Program-made: the position numbers and the translations under genes
Assembly (NCBI RefSeq): GCF_004335085.1
Contig: NZ_RQRS01000027.1
Coordinates: 1-64,000, forward strand
Reading direction: 5' to 3'
From: Pedobacter nototheniae
GTDB lineage: Bacteria; Bacteroidota; Bacteroidia; Sphingobacteriales; Sphingobacteriaceae
Length of the DNA stretch: 64,000 nucleotides
The notes under the pieces: generated by a model
The model's input: only the letters and a program-made list of their open reading frames with translations
Databases searched by the model: none
What the model was told of the DNA's origin: nothing
Shown: positions 1-8,697 of the stretch, piece after piece
Layout of the letters: each line of letters opens with the position of its first letter
How positions within the stretch are numbered: position 1 is the first letter of the stretch

Positions 1-680
1 TAAGATTAAACACCAAAAAGTGGGAAATACCAAGGTCAATTATAACTATTTAATTCTGTAATAACACACAAAACCAATAATTATATTGCGCAGCCAGTAT
101 TTAAAAAACTACATCTTTCATTTTCAATCTTGCAAAGGCCTTGTATATTAAAAAACTGTTTAAATTTCAGTAAGCATTTTACTCCGTCACCCTGAATTTT
201 TCAGTAGCAGTTATTGTTGCTTTTGTCTTCAAGAGGACTACGTCGTTTAGTTCAGGGTCTTTCAAGAGAGATTCTGAAACAGGTTCAGAAGGACAATCAT
301 TTTTTGACAAAATTTAAACCGTTTCTAAAAAGTATTTATAACCTGAGTTAGTATTTTGTATAAAAAATACTTTTGGGCTTTAGAATAACCACCCAATCCT
401 TTGAAGGCATGAAGCCGCCTGACGGAGACAGGCAATCTTTATCGCTAGTAGACATGGCAAGACAATTCTTTTTCAGCTGCAGCGGGGCTTCTTTCTTTTT
501 GGCATCAAAAGTGCCAGCTCGCAATTTTTCTTTTTAAGGCAGTAGGTGGGCTTGGGTTTTGCTTCCCGAATAATTGACCATGCCAGATTAAGCGGTAAAC
601 GAAGAAACAGTGGTTTGGATTTGTTAATGGGTTAGGCGAATCGTTAAATTTTAATTAAAACCAAGACTCAGATAATTATA
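1..680. other. Gene-free stretch with degenerate repeat-like sequence
   Basis: I see no supportable gene here. At 185-199 and 246-261 lie the two halves of a 28-bp element that occurs uninterrupted at 57968-57995 (opposite orientation), separated here by about 46 extra bases. A minus-strand open window of about 60 codons around 365-545 has no start codon or recognisable domain, so it is not called. The region ends in the terminator behind the SusD gene. Confidence 0.5.
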
Positions 681-713
681 AAAAAAGAGCGGCAAGTATG
701 CCGCTCTTTTTTT
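681..713. terminator. Bidirectional hairpin terminator downstream of susD-like gene
   Basis: The stem AGAGCGGCA/TGCCGCTCT closes on a 4-base loop and is flanked by an A-run on one side and a T-run on the other. It can therefore terminate on both strands. It lies directly behind the stop codon of the minus-strand SusD-like gene. Confidence 0.85.
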
Positions 714-719
714 CGTTTC

Positions 720-2024
720 CTAAAAAGTAGGATCTGCTGGTGTATTCGTATTGTTATCTCTTTCTGGAAATGGATATGGAAAGAAGTTTCTTTTACGGTC
801 TGCCAATGGCTGATTAAACCTTCTCATATCTTCAATTTTTAAACCCGAAGCATAAAGTTCTATACAACGGTGTTTATAAATTAAATCTAAAAGTTGTTGT
901 TGTGTAAATGTTCCTGTTAATGGAGGTAAATCTGCACCTAATCCATAAATAAAATCTGATGCTGGCGCTTTAGTAATAACTTTATTTAATTCAATTAAAG
1001 CATTTGGCAAATCCGGCTGTCTAGCCAACACTTCAGCTTTAATTAAGGTAATTTCTCCAGGTAAATAAATTGGAAAAGGACTCGTAGTAAGCGCAGCAAA
1101 TCCTTTCATTCTTAGCGTTGCTATGGGCGAACCAAGCATTGTAGTATAAAAGGCAAGCCTTTTATCTGCAGCATCGGGTGCATAAATACCGTTTAAACCT
1201 AAATTTGCATTTAAAGGCTGAAAAACGTTATTAGAAGAAATTACGGTTGCTAAAGCATTTGGAGAAGTGGCATCAAACTTTAAAAATGAGGCTTTTGTTA
1301 AATCAACTAGGTTTGCTTCTGACAGCGCAAGTGTATAATTGCCCGAAAATAAGGCATAACGAGCTTTTAAAGCATGAATGGTATTTATGATATTTACATC
1401 AAGTGGTATATTATTTAAAAATGCCGCTGAAATTGGATTTGCTGATATTGTTGCTAGGGCATTATCCAATACTGCAATAGCTTTAGCAAAGGCTTCATTT
1501 CTGGTAATAAAAGGAACATTTGCACCCGTACCACTTGGTACTTTTTCCCAATACTGAGCCATATTTCCAATAGCAAGCGCTTTAAAGATACTGGAGTACG
1601 CAATTAAACCAGAGGCATAACCTTTATCGCCAAGTTTAGCCGCATTAGTGATTACCAGATCTGCATCATAAACGATCTTATTAGCACTAGTCCACAGGTT
1701 TAACAAAATGGTGTTTGTTCCATCAACTGCGGCGCCACCTGTACTCAATTGCAACTCTGGAACATTACCTGCATTTAATAACAATAATTCGTTTGTTACA
1801 AATCCATTTGCCGCAACAGAATTGTACATAATTCCAGTTCTGTTTAAAGAGTACACTCTTTGCAATCCAATTGAAATAGCTGTTAATCCTTGCTGTGAAC
1901 TTAACGCCACATCTGTTTTCGCCCTTGATGGGTCAAGATATTCTTTTGTACAAGATGATACTAAAAGCATCATTGAAAAAGCAATACCTGATATATATTT
2001 TGAAGTTGTTCTTAAACTTTTCAT
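720..2024 (-). CDS. SusD/RagB-like outer-membrane nutrient-binding lipoprotein
   Basis: Surface lipoprotein that binds glycan or peptide ligand and hands it to the partner TonB-dependent channel. The N-terminus is a lipoprotein signal ending LLVSSC, giving a lipidated Cys25. The C-terminal part carries the SusD-family segment with a KHRCIELYASGLKIEDMRR stretch, and GEITLIKAEVLAR fits the family helix preceding it. At 434 residues it is shorter than many SusD proteins (often 500-600). It starts 17 bp after the SusC stop and is co-transcribed with it. The ligand cannot be read from sequence; the neighbouring anmK and nagB genes suggest amino sugars or peptidoglycan fragments, which is inference. 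Confidence 0.9.
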   Translation of the reverse strand: MKSLRTTSKYISGIAFSMMLLVSSCTKEYLDPSRAKTDVALSSQQGLTAISIGLQRVYSLNRTGIMYNSVAANGFVTNELLLLNAGNVPELQLSTGGAAVDGTNTILLNLWTSANKIVYDADLVITNAAKLGDKGYASGLIAYSSIFKALAIGNMAQYWEKVPSGTGANVPFITRNEAFAKAIAVLDNALATISANPISAAFLNNIPLDVNIINTIHALKARYALFSGNYTLALSEANLVDLTKASFLKFDATSPNALATVISSNNVFQPLNANLGLNGIYAPDAADKRLAFYTTMLGSPIATLRMKGFAALTTSPFPIYLPGEITLIKAEVLARQPDLPNALIELNKVITKAPASDFIYGLGADLPPLTGTFTQQQLLDLIYKHRCIELYASGLKIEDMRRFNQPLADRKRNFFPYPFPERDNNTNTPADPTF

Positions 2025-2041
2025 GTTATTTTCTTTATCAA

Positions 2042-5000
2042 TTAAAATTTAACCTGTAATCCCAAACTAAAAGTTCTTGGAATCGGAACCGAACCAAAAT
2101 CAATGTTTCTAAGTAAAGTAGATTGTCCTCCTGAGTTTACTTCTGGATCATATCCTTTGTAATTATCCCAAGAAACCAAGTTTCTACCACTCAGTGTAAC
2201 TGTTAAATCTCTAAGATATTTTACTTTACCAATATTATAGCTTAAAGAAACTTCTCTTAACTTAACGAAAGAGCCGTTATCAATTCTCCATTCTTCTACA
2301 GCATAAACGCCAGCAATATAACCTCTTGGTAGCTGACCTAAATCTTCTGCTTCGGCAACTTTACCATTACCAACCCCTTGTCTTGTTCTCCAATCGGCAT
2401 TCCAAACATCACCACCTTGCACGGCGTCAAGCTGAACATGCAGATTAAACTTTTTATATGTAAAATCATTCACAAATGAGGCCGTATATTTTGGATTAGG
2501 ATCGCCTAATACTTTACGTAAAGGTGTACCCGTTGGCATTCCATTTGCATCACGCAACGGCTTATATTCTAAAGTTGAGGTTTGAGTTCCTCTTTCAATT
2601 TGAGGAATACCTGCTGCATTAGTTAACAAACTTCCGTCAGCATTTCTAGCAAAAAAAGTTCCGTAGAAAACACCAATTGCTTCTCCATCAATTATGGCAA
2701 CTGGCGCACCAGGATTAGTGGTAAATAATCTTAAACCGCCAACATTAAGGGCCTTATTTCTGTTTCTGTTAAATACTAATGAAGTATTCCAAGCGAAATT
2801 TTTGGCAGCAACAGGTTTACCTGATAAAACCAACTCAATACCTTTATTTCTTAGTGAACCAATGTTATCCAACAAACCTGAAAAACCTGTTGATGGCGCC
2901 GTAACACTTGCGATTAACAAATCACTAACTTTTTTATTATACCAGTTAAACTGAAGTCCTAGTCTATTATTAAAAAAAGACATGTCTGTTCCCAATTCTA
3001 ATTCTCGTTGGCGCTCCGGCTTAACATTTTCATTAGCTAAAGTAGCACTCGAAAATAAAGAAGCTCTACCTAAAAAAGATTGGGTAGAATAACCATTAAT
3101 ACGATCATAAGCGCCAATTCCAGTTAAATTGCCAGATTCTCCATAGGCAGCTCTTAATTTAAAAGCGTTCCACCATGAAGATACACCAAGGTTTTTCCAG
3201 TAGTCAGCTGATGATAAAACATAACTGGCACTTCCTTTCAGGTATTCTTGTGTACGATTACTTGGACCAAATACAGAAGATTGATCTACTCTTAATGCTC
3301 CTGTTACGAACAAATGATCTTTATACTTAAAGTTTTGCTGAATGTAACCACCATTAACAGAAAGCTCTGTACGTCCATCAATACTTGGCAACTGTGTTGC
3401 TGCACCATTTACCGTTTCAATATAAGGAGCCAGACCTTTTCCGTTGATTAAGCCATACCTTGTTTTTTCATATTGAAATGAATAACCAACTTGCGTAGTG
3501 GATGAAATCAAATCAGATAGTTTTGCTTGATAGGTTGCATTAAACTCATTATTAAACATAAACGCATTGTTGGTTGCAGCACCTGCATAACCGTTTAAAG
3601 TTCCATCTAAACTGGCTCCGCCGCCATAAAAATCAGGGTTAACATTGTAAGCAAAAGGAGGAATATAAGTGGTACCATTCTGACTAGAATTATCAACACC
3701 CATTGTAAAATCTAAGGTTAAGTTTTTAACTGGAAATAACTTTAAATTGGCGTTAGCAATAATTCTATTGGTTTCTTGTTTTTGTTTAATATCTTCAATA
3801 ACAGAAACTGGGTTAACTCTTCCACGTTCGCCGATGGCTAAAAGATTTCCATCAACATCTCTTGCAAAAATGTCGTGAAAGTTACCTATAATGGTTACTG
3901 AGTTCATCGGAGAAAAGAATGAGTTTCCATCCGGCTTTTCATTTGCCGCACTCCTCACATAATTTAGTCCTGCACTAAGCTTCGCCCATTCAGTAATTTT
4001 CTGATCTACATTTGCTCTGAAATTATATCTTGTAAAATCTGTGTTTTTTATAATCCCTTGATTACTGAAATAACCAGCTGAAGTATAAAACTTGGTGTTA
4101 TCATTACCACCTGCAACTGAAATGGTATTATCAGTACCTACACCTGTTTGAAAAATATAATCCTGATAATTATATCTCGTTACGGCTGTGGTATTGGTCA
4201 ACGTTGGCGTTAAAATATCTTGTGTTTGGGTATTTACCGAGCCGCCAAATTTTATGGGTGCCTGGTTTACTTCAATTTGTTTTCTTAATTCACTAATTGT
4301 TAAGCTAGTGCTTAAACTAACTTGAGGGACACCGCTTGAACCACGTTTTGTAAAAATTTGAATTACTCCAGAGTTGGCTCTCGAACCATAAATAGCCGCA
4401 GCAGCTGCGCCATTTAACACCTCAATGCGTTCAATATCTGCAGGATTAATATCAACCATTCTATTTTGTCCAATAGAACCCACTACGTTAGTACCATCAT
4501 AATTACCTGAGGTATTTGTTACGCGTGTAGTTGAGTTATTTACAATTACGCCGTCAATGATATACAATGGTTCTGATGATGAATTAACAGAACTTATACC
4601 CCTTAATCTTACTGATAATCCTCCTGCAGGATCACCAGAGTTTTGGCTAATTTGAGCTCCGGCCGTTTTACCTTGTAAAGAAGACAACACATTTCCACTT
4701 GGTGCTTTATTTAAATCATCACCCTTTACAGTACTTACATAACTACCTAACTCTTTTCTGGTTGTTCCTTGTGAAGTACCCGTTACAATTACCTCATCCA
4801 AACCAACTGCGTCGCTTGTTAAATTTGCATTAAGCTTTACATCTGTACTCGCTCCTAAATCAACACTCTGCGTTACTGATTTATATCCTATAAAAGAAAA
4901 TTGCAATTGATATTTACCTGGTGCCAAATCAACAGCAAAGGAATATGCTCCGTTTGTATTTGTACTGGTTGCCAGTGTTGTATTAAGAATTTTAACAACT

Positions 5001-5161
5001 ACTCCAGGAATTGGAGCTCCTCCAGGAGATTCTACCGCTTTTCCACTAATGGTATAGCGTTTATTTTGTGCTTGCGCCTCTCCTGTAAATAAGAGCAACA
5101 GAAGTGGAATCATCAAAATTAGAAAAAAATTTGATGACCGTTTTAGGTAACATTTTTCCAT
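2042..5161 (-). CDS. SusC/RagA-family TonB-linked outer-membrane receptor
   Basis: TonB-dependent outer-membrane transporter, partner of the SusD-like lipoprotein. Residues 1-32 form a signal peptide ending EAQAQ. About 36-115 is the carboxypeptidase-regulatory-like beta-sandwich typical of SusC (ISGKAVESPGGAPIPGV). The plug domain begins near DEVIVTGTS (about 123), and the SusC signature SEPLYIIDGV follows near residue 196. The rest is a beta-barrel ending in a terminal Phe, as expected for BAM recognition. The length of 1039 residues is normal. No FecI/FecR pair stands next to it, and a good Bacteroidota promoter sits just upstream, so control is probably through that promoter. Substrate unknown. 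Confidence 0.95.
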   Translation of the reverse strand: MEKCYLKRSSNFFLILMIPLLLLLFTGEAQAQNKRYTISGKAVESPGGAPIPGVVVKILNTTLATSTNTNGAYSFAVDLAPGKYQLQFSFIGYKSVTQSVDLGASTDVKLNANLTSDAVGLDEVIVTGTSQGTTRKELGSYVSTVKGDDLNKAPSGNVLSSLQGKTAGAQISQNSGDPAGGLSVRLRGISSVNSSSEPLYIIDGVIVNNSTTRVTNTSGNYDGTNVVGSIGQNRMVDINPADIERIEVLNGAAAAAIYGSRANSGVIQIFTKRGSSGVPQVSLSTSLTISELRKQIEVNQAPIKFGGSVNTQTQDILTPTLTNTTAVTRYNYQDYIFQTGVGTDNTISVAGGNDNTKFYTSAGYFSNQGIIKNTDFTRYNFRANVDQKITEWAKLSAGLNYVRSAANEKPDGNSFFSPMNSVTIIGNFHDIFARDVDGNLLAIGERGRVNPVSVIEDIKQKQETNRIIANANLKLFPVKNLTLDFTMGVDNSSQNGTTYIPPFAYNVNPDFYGGGASLDGTLNGYAGAATNNAFMFNNEFNATYQAKLSDLISSTTQVGYSFQYEKTRYGLINGKGLAPYIETVNGAATQLPSIDGRTELSVNGGYIQQNFKYKDHLFVTGALRVDQSSVFGPSNRTQEYLKGSASYVLSSADYWKNLGVSSWWNAFKLRAAYGESGNLTGIGAYDRINGYSTQSFLGRASLFSSATLANENVKPERQRELELGTDMSFFNNRLGLQFNWYNKKVSDLLIASVTAPSTGFSGLLDNIGSLRNKGIELVLSGKPVAAKNFAWNTSLVFNRNRNKALNVGGLRLFTTNPGAPVAIIDGEAIGVFYGTFFARNADGSLLTNAAGIPQIERGTQTSTLEYKPLRDANGMPTGTPLRKVLGDPNPKYTASFVNDFTYKKFNLHVQLDAVQGGDVWNADWRTRQGVGNGKVAEAEDLGQLPRGYIAGVYAVEEWRIDNGSFVKLREVSLSYNIGKVKYLRDLTVTLSGRNLVSWDNYKGYDPEVNSGGQSTLLRNIDFGSVPIPRTFSLGLQVKF

Positions 5162-5195
5162 AAAATTTAGGTTATATTAGTGATTAGGAATTAAG

Positions 5196-5225
5196 CAAAT
5201 TTAATAAAATACAACACAAAGCAAA
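5196..5225 (-). promoter_or_regulatory. Bacteroidota-type promoter of the susC/susD operon
   Basis: On the minus strand TTTG (5225-5222) is followed after 18 bases by TAAATTTG (5203-5196), a full match to the TAnnTTTG -7 element. It lies about 35 bp upstream of the SusC start codon and just beyond the end of anmK. Confidence 0.7.
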
Positions 5226-5229
5226 TATT

Positions 5230-6426
5230 TTATTCGGGCAAACTTATTTTTCCCATACAAATTGAAGGTATTCCCCTTCGATTGCCAAAATTTATTGGGC
5301 TTCCACACAATGTTTCATTTGCTAAAACAGCAAATAAAACAGCTTCCTTTGCATCTGGGTTAATATTTAAATCGTTTGTATCTTTAAATTCAGATTGAGG
5401 CAACTGCTCCTGCAACAATTTAACAAGTAAAGGATTATGCATGCCACCACCACTCATATAAATTTTAAGTGCAGGCTTATTTCCAAAACAAGTTTGAAAT
5501 TGTTTTACCATCGTTCTAGCAGAAAAATGGCATAAGGTTGCCATTACATCTTCGCCACTTAAATTTTCGGTTGATGATTTTTTTTGTGCTTCGGTTAAAT
5601 AATCAAGGTTAAATAATTCTGGCCCCGTCGTTTTTGGAACCTCTAAATCAAAAAATGGATTTTGAATCAAGGCTGATAAAAGTTCTTTATTAAGTTTTCC
5701 CGCAAGTGCGATTTCAGCATTTTTATCGTAAAAACGATCAAAATATTTTTGAACATATTGATCCATTAATGTATTTCCTGGACCAACATCTGTAGAAAAT
5801 ATTTCACTCGCCTTTAAATTGCCTGGCAAATAAGTAAAATTAGAAATGCCTCCGATATTCAGCATAATTCGGTCTTCACCACTTTTAGAGAACATCAAAT
5901 AATCTCCATAAACAGCCAGTGGAGCGCCATCACCGCCTGCAGCAATGTGCTTCTGTCTGAAATCAGACAGTGTTATAATTCCAGTTTTGACAGCTATATG
6001 ATCCCCATCTCCAATTTGTAACGTACCATTTGGATAATCATTTAGCTGGTGTAAAGATTTTGGTGCATGAAAAATCGTCTGCCCATGACTGGCAATAAAG
6101 TCAATATCCGAATTTTTATAACCCCACTCCTTTAAAGCTTCATTAATTAGTGATGCATGAGTAATGGCAACCAGTTCATTCATTAAACAAACCAGCTGTA
6201 AATCGACCTCTTTTTTTGAAAAAACTGCTTTCACTTTTGCCCTAAAATCATCAGTATAATTTCCAGTTTTAAAGTTCAGCACCTTAATATCGGTATCTAA
6301 ACCATTATTTTTTACAGAGCAAAGCGCAATGTCAAGGCCATCCATTGAGGTACCAGACATTAATCCAATAATCAACCTTTCTTCTTTTTTTACTTTTTCG
6401 TATAGATTTTGTATTTGGTTGTTCAT
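5230..6426 (-). CDS. anmK: Anhydro-N-acetylmuramic acid kinase
   Basis: Cytoplasmic enzyme of peptidoglycan recycling: 1,6-anhydro-MurNAc plus ATP gives MurNAc-6-phosphate. The ATP-binding motif GLMSGTSMDGLDIALC is at residues 21-36, followed by DVGPGNTLMDQ and the C-terminal MSGGGMHNPLL motif, all typical of AnmK in the ASKHA fold. I use the ATG at 6426 (398 residues). An in-frame TTG lies three codons upstream and is less likely. The gene is divergent from the nagB-like gene, and a LacI-type dyad lies 27 bp before its start. No murQ etherase is visible in the window, so the next step must be encoded elsewhere. Confidence 0.95.
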   Translation of the reverse strand: MNNQIQNLYEKVKKEERLIIGLMSGTSMDGLDIALCSVKNNGLDTDIKVLNFKTGNYTDDFRAKVKAVFSKKEVDLQLVCLMNELVAITHASLINEALKEWGYKNSDIDFIASHGQTIFHAPKSLHQLNDYPNGTLQIGDGDHIAVKTGIITLSDFRQKHIAAGGDGAPLAVYGDYLMFSKSGEDRIMLNIGGISNFTYLPGNLKASEIFSTDVGPGNTLMDQYVQKYFDRFYDKNAEIALAGKLNKELLSALIQNPFFDLEVPKTTGPELFNLDYLTEAQKKSSTENLSGEDVMATLCHFSARTMVKQFQTCFGNKPALKIYMSGGGMHNPLLVKLLQEQLPQSEFKDTNDLNINPDAKEAVLFAVLANETLCGSPINFGNRRGIPSICMGKISLPE

Positions 6427-6452
6427 AGGAGTCAAGTTTTTTGGAAAACGAT

Positions 6453-6480
6453 CAAACGTTTGTTTATTATGGCAAATTGA
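6453..6480. promoter_or_regulatory. Putative LacI-type operator and -7 element between anmK and nagB
   Basis: CAAACGTTTG at 6453-6462 is a perfect 10-bp dyad with a central CG, the typical form of LacI-family operators. On the minus strand TCAATTTG (6480-6473) is a one-mismatch -7 element for anmK, which would place the transcript start almost at the dyad. A LacI-family regulator is encoded at 9872. The pairing of regulator and site is inferred. Confidence 0.5.
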
Positions 6481-6581
6481 TTTTTATAGGATTACCGCAA
6501 TAAAAGTAAAAAACCTTTATTAAAAACGGCACATAACTACTATATTTACTGCTCCGTACATCAAAAACCATATAAAATAAA

Positions 6582-8507
6582 ATGGCTAGATTAAATCTAC
6601 TGGAGGAAACGCGCTTCGAGAAATTGCCCGTTAGCGTATTCGAAAATCCAAAAATTGCTTCTGTTAATGTGGCTCATCGCATAGCGAACCTCATTAAAAC
6701 TAAACAAGCAAACAACGCACCTGCCGTACTGGGCTTAGCAACAGGTGTTACCCCAATTGCAGTTTATGCTGAATTAGTAAGATTGCACAAAGAAGAGGGT
6801 TTAAGTTTTAAAAACGTAATTACTTTCAATTTGGATGAGTATTATCCAATGCAGCCTAATGCGGCGCAGAGTTACGTTACATTTATGAACGAAAATCTTT
6901 TCGATCATATCGATATTGATAAAAACAATGTTCATATTCCTGATGGCACACTAGCCCTTGAGGATATTCCGGCATTCTGCTTGGATTATGAGAAGAAAAT
7001 TGGTGATTTAGGTGGCCTTGATATTCAAATTTTAGGTATCGGTCGTACTGGTCACATCGGTTTTAACGAGCCGGGATCTGCTCCAAACTCAGGTACACGC
7101 TTAGTTACTTTAGATGATTTAACCCGTCGTGATGCCGCTCGGGATTTTGGTGGGAAATCTTTTGTACCTACAAAAGCAATTACCATGGGTATTGGAACAA
7201 TTTTCAAAGCCCGCGAAATTATTTTAATGGCTTGGAGCAGAAAGAAAGCTTCGATCATTAAAAAAGCGGTTGAAGGTGAAATATCAGGCGAAGTTCCTGC
7301 TACTTATCTTCAGCTTTCTGACAATGTTGAATTTATTTTAGATCAGCCTGCTGCAACAGATCTTACCCGTTTTAATACGCCTTGGTTGGTTAAAGATTGT
7401 GTTTGGACGGATGCCTTAATTCGTAAAGCGGTAATTTGGTTGGCAAATACATTAAAAAAACCAATCTTAAAATTAACTGAAGACGATTATAATAACAATG
7501 GCATGGCGCAACTGGCTACCGAAAAAGGACCAGTTTACAACATAAACATTCATATTTTTAACAAATTACAGCATACAATCACAGGTTGGCCAGGTGGTAA
7601 ACCTAATGCTGATGATTCTCAAAGACCTGAAAGGGCTGAGCCAGCAAAAAAACGTGTTATCATTTTCTCTCCACATCCTGATGATGATGTAATTTCAATG
7701 GGTGGAACATTTATCCGTTTGGTTGATCAGAAACATGATGTTCATGTAGCTTATCAAACTTCAGGAAATACAGCCGTTTGGGATGATGATGCTTTACGTT
7801 TTGTTGAGTTTAACGTAGATTTTACTGAGAAAATGGGTATGGATAACAGCAAATTAAAAGAGCTTTATCAAAACATGCGTACTTTTATTGAGCATAAAAA
7901 ACCAAACCAGGTTGATACTCCAGAAATTCAAACTGTTAAAGGCTTGATTAGAAAAGGCGAGGCAATTGCAGGCGCACGTTATTGCGGATTGGAAGATGAC
8001 CACATCCATTTTCAAGCGCTTCCTTTTTATGAAAGTGGAAAAAATCAAAAAAATCCGGTTACTGATGCCGATATCGAATTAACAATTGATCTTTTACAGA
8101 AAGTAAAACCACAACAGGTTTTTGCGGCAGGAGATTTTGAAGATCCACATGGAACACATATCGTTTGTTTCAACATTATTTTAGCTGCCTTAACTCGTTT
8201 ACGTAAAACCGAAGATTGGGCTAAAGATTGCTGGTTATGGATGTACCGTGGCGCATGGCATGAGTTTGAAACACACGAAATTGAAATGGCTGTTCCAATT
8301 AGTCCGCAAGAATTAGAGCGCAAAAAATATGCAATCTTTAAACACCAAAGTCAAAAAGATAGAGCGGTTTTCCCTGGGGATGACGCCCGTGAATTTTGGC
8401 AACGCGCTGAAGATCGTAATAGAGATACCGCAAAAGCTTATGACGATTTAGGCCTAGCTGAGTATGAAGCAATGGAAGCTTTTGTTCGCTGGAAATTTCA
8501 GGACTAA
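6582..8507 (+). CDS. Glucosamine-6-phosphate deaminase-like protein fused to a PIG-L/LmbE deacetylase domain
   Basis: Residues 1-290 are a NagB-type sugar-phosphate isomerase/deaminase (GLATGVTP at 51-58, NLDEYYPM with Asp85, GHIGFNEPGS with His158). Residues about 355-600 are a PIG-L/LmbE-like domain with SPHPDDD and DPHGTH metal-binding motifs, as in N-acetyl-sugar deacetylases. The expected reaction is GlcN-6-P to fructose-6-P plus ammonia, perhaps with deacetylation by the second domain. Single-domain NagB is about 266 residues; this 641-residue form is a known Bacteroidota architecture. The position of E. coli Asp141 (VDGH) is Thr156 (RTGH), so activity should not be assumed from homology. 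It is divergent from anmK and ends at a strong terminator. Confidence 0.88.
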   Translation: MARLNLLEETRFEKLPVSVFENPKIASVNVAHRIANLIKTKQANNAPAVLGLATGVTPIAVYAELVRLHKEEGLSFKNVITFNLDEYYPMQPNAAQSYVTFMNENLFDHIDIDKNNVHIPDGTLALEDIPAFCLDYEKKIGDLGGLDIQILGIGRTGHIGFNEPGSAPNSGTRLVTLDDLTRRDAARDFGGKSFVPTKAITMGIGTIFKAREIILMAWSRKKASIIKKAVEGEISGEVPATYLQLSDNVEFILDQPAATDLTRFNTPWLVKDCVWTDALIRKAVIWLANTLKKPILKLTEDDYNNNGMAQLATEKGPVYNINIHIFNKLQHTITGWPGGKPNADDSQRPERAEPAKKRVIIFSPHPDDDVISMGGTFIRLVDQKHDVHVAYQTSGNTAVWDDDALRFVEFNVDFTEKMGMDNSKLKELYQNMRTFIEHKKPNQVDTPEIQTVKGLIRKGEAIAGARYCGLEDDHIHFQALPFYESGKNQKNPVTDADIELTIDLLQKVKPQQVFAAGDFEDPHGTHIVCFNIILAALTRLRKTEDWAKDCWLWMYRGAWHEFETHEIEMAVPISPQELERKKYAIFKHQSQKDRAVFPGDDAREFWQRAEDRNRDTAKAYDDLGLAEYEAMEAFVRWKFQD

Positions 8508-8527
8508 AATTCATTAGCAATATTATT

Positions 8528-8566
8528 AAAGCCTGTTTTGTTTAAACAAAACAGGCTTTTTCTTTT
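8528..8566 (+). terminator. Rho-independent terminator after nagB-like gene
   Basis: A perfect 16-bp inverted repeat, AAAGCCTGTTTTGTTT and its complement with no spare loop bases, is followed by a T-rich tail. It lies 20 bp after the stop codon. Confidence 0.85.
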
Positions 8567-8697
8567 AAATCCCTCCTCTATTAATATTTAAACCCTCAAA
8601 AAACTTACACAGACTATTAGATATGGAGGGCTATTTATTTCAGTTTATAAGAACAATATTCTAATTTAGTTCACCAATAACCAAAACATCCCTCAAA

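Noticed and set aside
365-545. Minus-strand open window of about 60 codons in the first gene-free stretch
   Set aside because: It has no start codon, no ribosome-binding context and no recognisable domain; probably chance in repeat-like sequence.
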